Shown here piece by piece: positions 1-7,257 of a stretch of DNA of 51,159 nt. Source of the DNA: Corynebacterium lipophiloflavum DSM 44291 (GTDB lineage Bacteria; Actinomycetota; Actinomycetes; Mycobacteriales; Mycobacteriaceae); the NCBI RefSeq assembly GCF_000159635.1, contig NZ_GG667191.1, positions 1 through 51,159 of the forward strand, read 5' to 3'. A model generated the notes under the pieces. That model had not been told where the DNA came from. It worked only from the letters and a program-made list of their open reading frames with translations, and ran no database searches. A program made the position numbers and the translations under genes. Position 1 is the first letter of the stretch. Each line of letters begins with the position of its first letter.

Positions 1-388
1 AGGAACCATCAGAGGAGTTAGCACCCAGCGGGGAGGAGAGTTCCGGAATCAGTTTCGAAGAACCAAGAAGGCTATCACTGGATTCTCCGACTGAACCGAG
101 GTATGTAGAGCTGAGGTCGGCCGAGCCGGCATGGGAAGAGGCATCTACGACAGAGCTGAGAGAGCTCAGACCGCCGGTAGAGCCATGGACCGGAAAGAGA
201 GGGGTGCTACCGGGACTAGAGCTCAGAGCGATCAATGGGAGAGCACTAGTGGCGTGAGCGTTAGTAGGAACGGCAGTTGCTGCACCGGCGAGGGCTAGAG
301 AGACGACACCAGCTTTGAGGGTGCGGCCCGTCTTGTTCGGGGTAGAGTGACGCGGTTCGTACGAGTGCGCCGAAGGATTTTTTGTCAT
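1..388 (-). CDS. Secreted Ser-rich protein, N-terminal part (runs off the window)
   Basis: The first 129 codons of a minus-strand gene whose 3' end lies outside the window. The start is ATG at 386-388, preceded by a GAGAGG ribosome binding site. Residues 1-46 read as a long signal peptide: a polar, basic start (NKTGRTLK), the hydrophobic core AGVVSLALAGAATAV and an AHA cleavage site before TSALPL. The mature part visible is low-complexity and very rich in Ser, Gly and Leu, with recurring LSS/GSS units (for example SPGSTPLF, STGGLSSLSS, GESSDSLLGSS). No catalytic motif is visible, so the function is not assigned. Codon usage is lower in GC than in the downstream genes, as is the upstream DNA. 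A surface or cell-envelope role is only inferred from the signal peptide. Confidence 0.75.
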   Translation of the reverse strand, partial: MTKNPSAHSYEPRHSTPNKTGRTLKAGVVSLALAGAATAVPTNAHATSALPLIALSSSPGSTPLFPVHGSTGGLSSLSSVVDASSHAGSADLSSTYLGSVGESSDSLLGSSKLIPELSSPLGANSSDGS

Positions 389-1209
389 GTTGTACCTCTC
401 GCAATAACTGAAGTCATGCTGGTTGGAAGGGTCTTATCGTTGACGAAAGTATGGTCGCCCCCAGCCATTAATATAGGTATTCGGGGCAAAATTGTTTTTT
501 CTGCACTATTTTCCTCTGAGATTACCCCATATTGGGGGTAATTCCATTAGCTATCTTGCATTACATCTCCAATGGTGATATTACTCACGGAGCCCTAACA
601 TGGACCTGGGATTTACAGTGAGGGATGAGTTACGAACGTCCGCAGATGAGGCTTTCCCGCAGGCGGGAAGCTCACGAAGTCAAAAGCGACGACGAGAGTT
701 CGCCGACTATTACGGGTAGCATCTCCGATTCCAAGCCATGGTCGCACTCATGGGTATACACCTCCAAAGCCTCCGAGTTCTGCGCCGGCGATCGCCTTTC
801 ATGACAGGCCAGGGCTGTGGAGAAACCAATCGCGTAGACCTGCATCCTCGAGCTCGTAAACAACCCGTTGACCGGTTCGACGCCCCAGAATCAATGACGG
901 AGCTGGCCTAGGATCTTGAGTTGCCTTGCAATTAGTGTGTCACCGTCTAAATTCGGGACTGGCGGTGCGGTGGTGGCGAGGCACTCATAGTCAAGCGGAC
1001 TGGCCTCCCCATCCAGTCAGAGGAACCGGCACCCTAAGGCGCGGTAGGTCAACCTCGGTTCGAACTGCACCTGATCGCCTGAACGTCCCCTCGATCCTAA
1101 CCCTTAAATTCGAGACCTGTTGGCGGTTGCCGGATGGCCCGATCCACCTTTGTCATCCGCCAGGGGTTACATCACCAGCCCGACAAGCGTGCTCAGATTA
1201 AGGGGGTTC
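389..1209. other. Gene-poor, lower-GC stretch
   Basis: No convincing gene is seen in this stretch. It holds the upstream region of the secreted protein, including a near-palindrome at 521-542 (arms ATTACCCC/GGGGTAAT) and a small GC hairpin at 651-671 (GCTTTCCCGC / GCGGGAAGC). Short open frames on both strands lack ribosome binding sites and recognisable domains. A plus-strand frame around 678-810 reads without stops for some 40 codons but cannot be assigned. Together with the transposase relic that follows, the stretch looks like decayed accessory DNA. Confidence 0.5.
521..542. promoter_or_regulatory. Near-palindromic putative operator
   Basis: Arms ATTACCCC and GGGGTAAT surround ATATTG about 130 bp upstream of the divergent-facing secreted protein start at 388. 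The paired C/G runs resemble the A-C(4-6) / G(4-6)-T elements bound by RamA-type LuxR regulators of corynebacteria. This is similarity by eye only, and no promoter element was fixed relative to it. Confidence 0.3.
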
Positions 1210-1860
1210 AACAGTGCGAAGTTCACCGAACAAAGGCGCCGCTTCGGCTACCGGCACATCCGAATACTGATGCGAGCAAAAGGCTGAATCGTGCCCAACT
1301 AGCTGTAGTACTTTACGCTCACGACAAACGGGACTGAAAACCAAGTTTCATCCAGCGCGAAGGTCCTAGTCCAACCTCGGCAGCGCCAACCACATTGCCA
1401 CCATTGTCGTGGACCGAGGCACCGAAGTAGTCGCGGCCAATCACGCGTGGAACATTGATGCCACCGAGCTCAGGGTCACGGGCAGGAAGATTTGCCCATT
1501 TTCGACCATGGACCTGATCGACCGCTCGGTCATCTCCCATGCCGTGTCTCGGTCACCGTCGTCGGCGTTGACCGCGACATCATCGTCCGACGCGCTAGCC
1601 TTGGGCGAGTGCTGCTGGTCTGCACCGATCAGGTGTCCCAGTACCAGCACGCCACGAGGCGCGAGTTCATTCTGGCTGAACCAGCATGCAGGCCATGCCA
1701 CTCAATAGCAGCTGTTACGACTCTTTCACGACGATGCGGTAAGGGAAACAATTGCTTCTGGATCGTACAGTCCGCAATGCTCCACCGCGAGTGCTTCACC
1801 GGTGGGGAATATTTCAACTAGAATACCACGAAACGAGTTCAACAACGGCTCACGAGCCCG
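1210..1860 (+). pseudogene. IS3-family transposase relic (frameshifted, in three frames)
   Basis: Fragments of an IS3-family OrfB transposase appear in order but in different frames. At 1210-1287 the HTH_21-like segment reads RRRFGYRHIRILMRAKG and then a stop exactly where the family has Trp. At 1409-1550 the start of the DDE integrase core reads NHAWNIDATELRV...FSTMDLIDRSVISHAVS, with the first catalytic Asp. At about 1610-1790, in another frame, LLVCTDQVSQYQ matches the family's H-S-D-x-G-S-Q-Y segment with the second Asp, followed by a degraded form of the S-x-K/R-G-N-C-Y-D-N segment (CGKGNNCFW). The third catalytic residue is not preserved. Terminal inverted repeats and orfA were not found. 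The element is long dead and marks an old insertion at the left end of the core block. Confidence 0.75.
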
Positions 1861-2385
1861 CGTCTGATGCAATACCGAAAATAGATCCTCGGAACCACAC
1901 CCGCAGTGGAGCCAGCTGGTCCACATTCGAGGGGCGGGTTCACTTGCTCAGGTCGTGCGCCGAGGAGTGGCCCGGCTGTACGCCGACGCTGACGATCGCA
2001 CCATGGTGCGCAATTCCCACGCCAGGCCGGGGACTGTTCCATAGTTCTTTCCGCGGATCGCGCGGAGTTCGTGAGCCACCGCGGCTACCGAGGAAAGCGC
2101 GTCCCCACCGAAAAAGGCGACCGGAGTGATGTTGCCGAGCAAGAGTATGAACGAAAGGGTCAGCAAGGTGCCGAAGACCCCATGCTTAGACCGGCCCCCC
2201 GTACTTTGCCCGGCCGTCACGGTGATACCCCAGAACACCGCCATGCGCGCACCCTAGACTCAATCCCAATCTCGGCCACAGCGAGCCAAGGAAACCACCT
2301 GCCAGAATCGGGTAACGGCGCACTCTGCACACCCGGCAAGGGGAGCGGGGGCCAATGGGAGAACCCTGCCCCGAGCACAGCCGCG
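1861..2385. other. Intergenic stretch, possible decayed gene
   Basis: No gene can be supported here. A minus-strand frame at 1948-2244 (98 residues) contains one hydrophobic segment (GTLLTLSFILLLGNITPVAFF) and could be the remnant of a membrane protein. It has no ribosome binding site and no recognised relatives, and the frames upstream of it on the same strand are broken. It may be a further part of the decayed region to its left. Confidence 0.35.
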
Positions 2386-3819
2386 TTAGTAGCTGCTCGA
2401 GCCGCCGGACGCGGAGAACCCCGAGCTAAATGACGTATTCGTCCCCGACGACGAACCTTGTGCGGCCTGCGCAGCCTCAACGTTGGAGGTGTGCCAGCTA
2501 TTGAGCGCCATGTAAGGAACATAGTTGGAGTAGAAGTAGTTCGGCTCGTAGATCGCGGGCTGCACCAGTGGATTGCGCTCCTTGACGTCGCTGAACTGCT
2601 TTGTCTTTACGGCATCGAGAATCACCCGGTATTCACCGAGCACGCGGACGAACTTGTCCAAGAACTCCGGGTCGTCTGGGTTGCGGTCGAGCTCCTCGAC
2701 GCGGGACTTCAGCACTTCGAGCTCCGCCTTGAGCCCCTTGTCCTTCACCCTGAGGCGGGCCTCGTTGATGTCATCGAGGATGGAGGTGAGGTCTGAGCGC
2801 CGGGCTGCGGCATCACCGTTTTCGATCTTGAACAGGCGGTTGATGTTGTCCTCGGCGTTGGAGGTGTGGCGGACGGTCTCCGCGGCGTCGCCAAGTTTGA
2901 CGCGGTTTTGCCAGACCTGCTTGTCGTCGTTGATGTCGATGCCGCCGATGCCGCCCGCACCGGACACGCTGTCGTGCATCCTGAGGAAGCGATCGCGCAC
3001 TTCAGCCCACTGCTTGCGCATCTCGTTGTCCGCAAACGCGCTGGTTAGAGAGTTCGCACGGATGTCAATCTCTCCGAGTCGTTGGCCGAGTTCGGCGTAC
3101 TCCGTGGTGACGAGCTCGTAGTCCTCGCGACCCTGTTCAATGGCCTTTCTGCGTCTGTTGGTGGCCATCACTGCGGCCGCGCTGTCTCCGAAACCCACAC
3201 CACCGGCGACGAGGCCACCCGCGATGCCGGCCCCTGTCCGGTTGTCCTGAGCTTCTTCGAGGATGTAGTTCTCAACGGCAGCAGTATCCATCGCTGCCCT
3301 CGCTCCCGCGAACATCGCAGCCGGGATGTTTCCGTCTCTCATCCCCGGTTTGATTTCCTCGTTAACCTCTTCCAGACGCTCTCCGGTGCGAAGCTTCAGC
3401 TGCTCGGCGACGTCCTCGCCGGCAAACGTCGCGACCTTCCGCTGTTCGGTCCCGGCCGCGACAATGAGAACACCGTCGGCGAACTTGTCGGTACCGATTT
3501 GCTCCGGGTAGTTGTCGCGCATGAACTCCTCGATGGTGTCGTTGAAGTTCTCGTGGGACTGGTTGAACACCATCCAGTGCAGGACACGCACGGTGTCCGG
3601 GGCGGCAAGGTTCGCGGAGTCGCGCAGCAGGCGTGACTCGTCGTCAGGCGAAAGCAGGTCGTGAGGGTCATCACTGACAACCGACGGCGCGCCGACGGTG
3701 CGGATGGAGACAGATTCCGGGGCGGGCACATCGACTTGAGCGACCCCGAATAGTCCTCCGCCGACGCTGAGAAGTGCGGTGATGGCCGCGACCGCGCCGA
3801 TGTGACCTAAGTTCGCCAT
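2386..3819 (-). CDS. DUF5129 (TPM-domain-like) membrane-anchored protein
   Basis: A 477-residue protein of the corynebacterial DUF5129 type. Residues 1-27 are a hydrophobic signal or anchor segment (GHIGAVAAITALLSVGGGLFGVA). Residues about 45-190 resemble a TPM fold: a LSPDDESRLLRDSANL helix, then DGVLIVAAGTEQRKVATFAGEDV, the usual TPM beta core. A Gly-rich segment (TGAGIAGGLVAGGVGFGDSAAAV) at about 195-220 may cross the membrane. It is followed by a long charged, probably coiled-coil region (residues 225-400) and a Ser/Gly-rich tail ending GGSSSY. TPM proteins are otherwise linked to membrane quality control, but no function is known for this family. A -10 element TACCAT lies 8 nt before the ATG, and no Shine-Dalgarno is seen, so the mRNA is probably leaderless. 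The next gene upstream is on the same strand with a 20-nt gap. Confidence 0.8.
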   Translation of the reverse strand: MANLGHIGAVAAITALLSVGGGLFGVAQVDVPAPESVSIRTVGAPSVVSDDPHDLLSPDDESRLLRDSANLAAPDTVRVLHWMVFNQSHENFNDTIEEFMRDNYPEQIGTDKFADGVLIVAAGTEQRKVATFAGEDVAEQLKLRTGERLEEVNEEIKPGMRDGNIPAAMFAGARAAMDTAAVENYILEEAQDNRTGAGIAGGLVAGGVGFGDSAAAVMATNRRRKAIEQGREDYELVTTEYAELGQRLGEIDIRANSLTSAFADNEMRKQWAEVRDRFLRMHDSVSGAGGIGGIDINDDKQVWQNRVKLGDAAETVRHTSNAEDNINRLFKIENGDAAARRSDLTSILDDINEARLRVKDKGLKAELEVLKSRVEELDRNPDDPEFLDKFVRVLGEYRVILDAVKTKQFSDVKERNPLVQPAIYEPNYFYSNYVPYMALNSWHTSNVEAAQAAQGSSSGTNTSFSSGFSASGGSSSY

Positions 3820-3827
3820 ATTTCTTG

Positions 3828-3833
3828 ATGGTA
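3828..3833 (-). promoter_or_regulatory. -10 box of the DUF5129 gene (leaderless)
   Basis: TACCAT on the minus strand ends 8 nt before the ATG at 3819. A transcription start 6-7 nt downstream would fall on or next to the start codon. The box overlaps no coding sequence of the neighbouring gene, whose stop is at 3840. Confidence 0.4.
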
Positions 3834-3839
3834 CAGGGG

Positions 3840-5174
3840 TTAGGACTGCTCAACCTGTGCGATTACCTCGCCGCTTGCGGCTGTGATGTCCAGGCCGGAG
3901 AGATCGACCCCCTCCCCGTGCAGGTGCACGCCGTCCGAGCCCATACCTTCGGCGCGGACGCCTCCGTCGACGCTGAGCGCATTGATCTTGCCCGCCACTT
4001 CCAGCGTCGCAACGTTGTCGCCCGTGGTCACGAGAGCGCCGCCGATGCGCAACGTTTCTACGGCGCCAGACTCCTTGACGCTCAAGGCAATTGCCTTCAG
4101 TGTTACTTGTTCACCGCGCACCAGGCTGGTTCCTTCTCCGCCGGAGGTGGTCACATCGCCGTGCACCTCCAGGTGAGGCAGCGGCTTGGACACCTGGATG
4201 CCCAAGGACCCGTCGCCGGTGGTGGCGATGCTGTGGAACACAGCGGAGTTCAGGGAGCCGTCGTACAGGTTGAAACCGCGGGCGTCGTCGCCGGTCGTGG
4301 TGATGGGGGCGTCGACAACGAGAGAGTCGATGTCGCCGAAGTTGACAAACCCGATGCCACTTGCGCCGTGCGAGGTCACCGCCTCACGTGCCGTCCATTG
4401 CTTCACCGCGCCCCAGTTGTCCAGCACCATGTCGTTTTGGCCGTAGGTGGTCACCTGGCCGAGGTTATCCACTTCATCCACGTTCGCACCGGAGATGACG
4501 AAGACGCCGCCCGAGATCAGGTCCGCGGCCCCCTCGGAGATACCGCCGTCGGTATGTATTTCCCCGGTAGACAGCCGCTGAACTGAGACGGTTCCGCCGT
4601 CAGGTTGGCCTTCAGAATCGCCGTGGCCACCAACGAAGATTCCGGAACCTCGTACGGGCTCCTTTTCCGAACCGGCGGAAAGGTTCACGAGCTCGGCGGA
4701 GAGCCGGACAGCCTCGTCGGGCTGGCGGTTCCACAACGTAAAGGCGCCTTGGAGAGCGTCGACGCCGAAACCGTGGGGCCGGTGGTAGCGTCCCCGCACA
4801 TCGGCGGCCTCGACACGAACGTTCTCGGCTCGCACATGGCCGGCCCGCACGTTGTCCTCCGCGATTATGGCGATCTGCCCGCGGGTGGTCACGTCCTTGA
4901 GCGTCAGCGTGCCGAAATCAGCTACGGAGGTGTCCAAGAGGATCGCGGTCTCCGTCACGGGGACCCTGATGGTTACTCCGTCAAGGGTGTTGTTCTTGGT
5001 CAGGCGCACCCCGCGAGCCCCAAACACGAGGGTGCCGCCGCGAAGGGTGGTTCCCTCCGGGAGGGTAATCATGGGTGATCCCGAGATCTCGCTGATAATC
5101 TCGATGACCTCGGCTGCGTCCTCGATGGCCTGCTTCAGTTCCTGTGGGTCTTTGACTTGCGCGATTTTACTCAT
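3840..5174 (-). CDS. Beta-solenoid repeat protein of unknown function
   Basis: A 444-residue protein without signal peptide or membrane segment. Residues 1-35 form an amphipathic start (AQVKDPQELKQAIEDAAEV), followed by LPEGTTLRGGTLVFGARGVRL, the pattern that opens many right-handed parallel beta-helix proteins. From about residue 60 to the end it is a series of 20-28-residue units rich in V, T, G and D, several containing T-T/S-G-D/G-x-x-x-G: VTTYGQNDMVLDNWGA, VTSHGASGIGFVNFGD, TTTGDDARGFNLYDG, ATTGDGSLGIQV, TTSGGEGTSLV, VTTGDNVATLEV. Catalytic residues of pectate lyases were not recognised, so binding or scaffolding is as likely as enzymatic action. ATG 5174 was chosen because the weak -10 GATAAC lies 7 nt upstream; ATG 5189 is an alternative. 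Confidence 0.7.
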   Translation of the reverse strand: MSKIAQVKDPQELKQAIEDAAEVIEIISEISGSPMITLPEGTTLRGGTLVFGARGVRLTKNNTLDGVTIRVPVTETAILLDTSVADFGTLTLKDVTTRGQIAIIAEDNVRAGHVRAENVRVEAADVRGRYHRPHGFGVDALQGAFTLWNRQPDEAVRLSAELVNLSAGSEKEPVRGSGIFVGGHGDSEGQPDGGTVSVQRLSTGEIHTDGGISEGAADLISGGVFVISGANVDEVDNLGQVTTYGQNDMVLDNWGAVKQWTAREAVTSHGASGIGFVNFGDIDSLVVDAPITTTGDDARGFNLYDGSLNSAVFHSIATTGDGSLGIQVSKPLPHLEVHGDVTTSGGEGTSLVRGEQVTLKAIALSVKESGAVETLRIGGALVTTGDNVATLEVAGKINALSVDGGVRAEGMGSDGVHLHGEGVDLSGLDITAASGEVIAQVEQS

Positions 5175-5254
5175 AATGCCCGTTATCATCCGCCTGCGCT
5201 GCGCCGCAACCGTCTTGTCCCGGGCCCCGCACCCGGAAATTCGGGTGCGCGCCC

Positions 5255-5965
5255 CTAAAATTCCTCCGCTACGGCTCGTCCAATGACAACCATGCCGGGC
5301 TCGATGATATCGGTCAGGTTCGCCTCGACTGTTTCGATTGTGTCCGCGGTGAGGAACCACCCGACCCACGCCTCCTTGCCGGGGGAGAAGACCCGGTCCC
5401 CGGTGCCGATGAGGTTCAAGGTGGCATCGCGCACCCAGAGCGGACCGACGAGCGAGGCGTGCTCGGTGCCCTCCAGGAGTGCAAGCTCCGGTTGGTAGGC
5501 GACGACGTGGGAGCGCGTAATGAGGGCGTCGAAAAGTACGTGCACGTGCGGGGCCGCGGCCTCGGCGCCAAGGTAGGCGACGGTGACCAGCCGCAGGGGC
5601 GAGGCGCCGATGGGATCGCGCAACTCCAGACCCGTCAGCCCGCCGAGCGTCGAAGGATAGCGGGCGATGACGAAAGAGTTATCCATGAAGAAGGCCTCGA
5701 TGCGGGAGTCACGGTCGAGGCCGGCGAAATCGACCAGGGCGTTGAGTTCGAAAAGCTGCTTGGCACCTGGGTCGCGGAGGTTGCCGTAGGCGGCTTCGGT
5801 GCGCAGATCCCAAAGAATGAATTCATCGTCGACGGGACGCGGGGCGGGGGAGAGGGCCAACACCTCCACCCCGCTAGCCTCGACGCGCTCGTGCCAGACG
5901 AAGTAGGCGCCACCGAGGTCACCGCGGTGCGCGATGAAATGGGTGGTGACGATCTCGGCGACCAT
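5255..5965 (-). CDS. Conserved hypothetical protein
   Basis: A 236-residue soluble protein that I do not recognise. It opens with MVAEIVTTHFIAHRGDLGGAYFVW and has mixed alpha/beta composition throughout, no signal peptide and no clear cofactor motif. Acidic residues are plentiful (DDEFILWDLRTEAAYG, FFMDNSFVIARYPS). The start is supported by a minus-strand -10 box TATCCT at 5973-5978 placed 7 nt before the ATG, giving a leaderless mRNA. The -35 position would fall inside the parS site at 5987-6002, so ParB may occlude this promoter. It is followed on the same strand by the beta-solenoid gene after 80 nt; a functional link is possible but unproven. Confidence 0.7.
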   Translation of the reverse strand: MVAEIVTTHFIAHRGDLGGAYFVWHERVEASGVEVLALSPAPRPVDDEFILWDLRTEAAYGNLRDPGAKQLFELNALVDFAGLDRDSRIEAFFMDNSFVIARYPSTLGGLTGLELRDPIGASPLRLVTVAYLGAEAAAPHVHVLFDALITRSHVVAYQPELALLEGTEHASLVGPLWVRDATLNLIGTGDRVFSPGKEAWVGWFLTADTIETVEANLTDIIEPGMVVIGRAVAEEF

Positions 5966-5972
5966 GCGCCCA

Positions 5973-5978
5973 AGGATA
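5973..5978 (-). promoter_or_regulatory. -10 box overlapped upstream by parS
   Basis: TATCCT on the minus strand lies 7 nt before the start codon at 5965. With a 17-bp spacer the -35 hexamer would be 5996-6001 (GTTTCA), which is part of parS. Confidence 0.45.
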
Positions 5979-5986
5979 GCGCGGCA

Positions 5987-6002
5987 TGTTTCACGTGAAA
6001 CA
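5987..6002. other. parS site 1 (ParB binding site)
   Basis: A perfect TGTTTCACGTGAAACA palindrome, extended to 18 bp by flanking A/T. This is the bacterial parS consensus bound by the ParB encoded at 32488-33567. It lies in the divergent promoter region between the minus-strand gene starting at 5965 and the ATPase gene at 6079. Confidence 0.95.
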
Positions 6003-6078
6003 TCGCGTGTAGGTTGGTGAGGACACCTACCACTTAAGGAGCGTTCGGCACGTACCTGCCGATGGAGGAGAATTTCCC

Positions 6079-7200
6079 ATGGCCACCGTCAACTTCGACA
6101 ACGCAACACGCGTCTACCCCGGGGCGAATAAGCCCTCGGTCGACGCGCTGAACCTCGAGATCGCGGACGGGGAGTTCCTCGTCCTCGTCGGCCCGTCCGG
6201 CTCGGGCAAGTCCACCGCGCTGCGCATGCTCGCTGGCCTGGAGGAAACCAACAGCGGCCGCATCCTGATCGGGGGCAAAGACGTCACGGCGCTGGAACCC
6301 CGCGACCGCGACATCGCCATGGTGTTCCAGAACTACGCCCTCTACCCGCACATGTCCGTGCGCGAGAACATGGGGTTTGCGCTGAAGCTAGCAGGCATGG
6401 ACAAATCGCAGATGAACGAGCGCGTCGAGGAGGCCGCCCGCACCCTCGACCTCACCGAATACCTCGACCGCAAGCCGAAGGCCCTGTCGGGCGGACAGCG
6501 GCAGCGCGTGGCAATGGGCCGAGCCATCGTCCGCCAGCCGCAGGTCTTCCTCATGGACGAGCCGCTGAGCAACCTCGACGCCAAGCTGCGCGTGCAGACC
6601 CGCACGCAGATCGCCAGCCTGCAGCGCCGCATGGGCGTGACCACCCTGTATGTCACCCACGATCAGACCGAGGCGCTGACCATGGGCGATCGCATCGCCG
6701 TGCTCAACTTCGGTGTCCTGCAGCAGGTGGGCACCCCGCGCGAGCTTTACGACGCCCCCCGCAACGTGTTCGTCGCTGGCTTCATCGGTTCCCCGGCCAT
6801 GAACCTGGCCACCTTCGCCGTCGATCGGCCCTCGCGCACCGCCCGCGCCGGCGCCGCGAGCATTCTTCTTGACGACGCCCACCTCAGCGCCCTCACCGCC
6901 GGCGAGGACACCATCGTGCTCGGGTTCCGTCCAGAGGCCGTCGAACTCGTCGGGTCGAGCGGGACCGGCACCCTGCCGATCCGGATCGACTTCGTCGAGG
7001 AGCTCGGTTCCGATTCCTACCTCTACGGCCACCTAGACGGAGGCGGCTGGATCGCACAGGGTCAGGCCGACGACGCCACCGGAAGCATCGTCGTGCGTAC
7101 CCCGCCGCGCACCGACGTGCGCGAGGGCGAGCTCATCCACGCCCGAGTGTCCCCGGGCGGCCTGCACGCATTCAGCGCGACGACGGGGGAGCGGATCTAG
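6079..7200 (+). CDS. Sugar ABC transporter ATP-binding protein (MsmK/UgpC type)
   Basis: A 373-residue nucleotide-binding subunit for carbohydrate ABC importers. Walker A is GPSGSGKST (about residues 39-47), the Q-loop is MVFQNYALYPHMSV, the signature is LSGGQRQRVAMGRA, Walker B is FLMDEPLSNLDAKLR and the switch His is in LYVTHDQTEA. The C-terminal 140 residues are a TOBE/MOP-like regulatory domain (VLGFRPEAVEL), as in MsmK, MsiK and UgpC. No permease or binding-protein gene is adjacent, so it is probably a shared ATPase serving distant importers. The ribosome binding site GGAGGAG lies 9 nt before the ATG. It ends against a terminator that contains parS 2. Confidence 0.9.
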   Translation: MATVNFDNATRVYPGANKPSVDALNLEIADGEFLVLVGPSGSGKSTALRMLAGLEETNSGRILIGGKDVTALEPRDRDIAMVFQNYALYPHMSVRENMGFALKLAGMDKSQMNERVEEAARTLDLTEYLDRKPKALSGGQRQRVAMGRAIVRQPQVFLMDEPLSNLDAKLRVQTRTQIASLQRRMGVTTLYVTHDQTEALTMGDRIAVLNFGVLQQVGTPRELYDAPRNVFVAGFIGSPAMNLATFAVDRPSRTARAGAASILLDDAHLSALTAGEDTIVLGFRPEAVELVGSSGTGTLPIRIDFVEELGSDSYLYGHLDGGGWIAQGQADDATGSIVVRTPPRTDVREGELIHARVSPGGLHAFSATTGERI

Positions 7201-7211
7201 GCCTCGATACG

Positions 7212-7249
7212 AAAACGCCCGATGTTTTACGTGAAACATCGGGCGTTTT
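7212..7249. terminator. Bidirectional terminator containing parS 2
   Basis: A stem beginning AAAACGCCCGATGTTT and closing with its complement AAACATCGGGCGTTTT encloses a 6-nt loop. It works in both directions between the convergent ATPase gene (ends 7200) and symporter gene (ends 7258). The upper half of the stem is itself the parS palindrome. Confidence 0.85.
7223..7238. other. parS site 2 (one mismatch), inside a terminator
   Basis: TGTTTTACGTGAAACA differs from the parS consensus by a single C-to-T change on the left arm. It forms the apical part of the terminator hairpin at 7212-7249. Confidence 0.85.
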
Positions 7250-7257
7250 TCCTTGCG

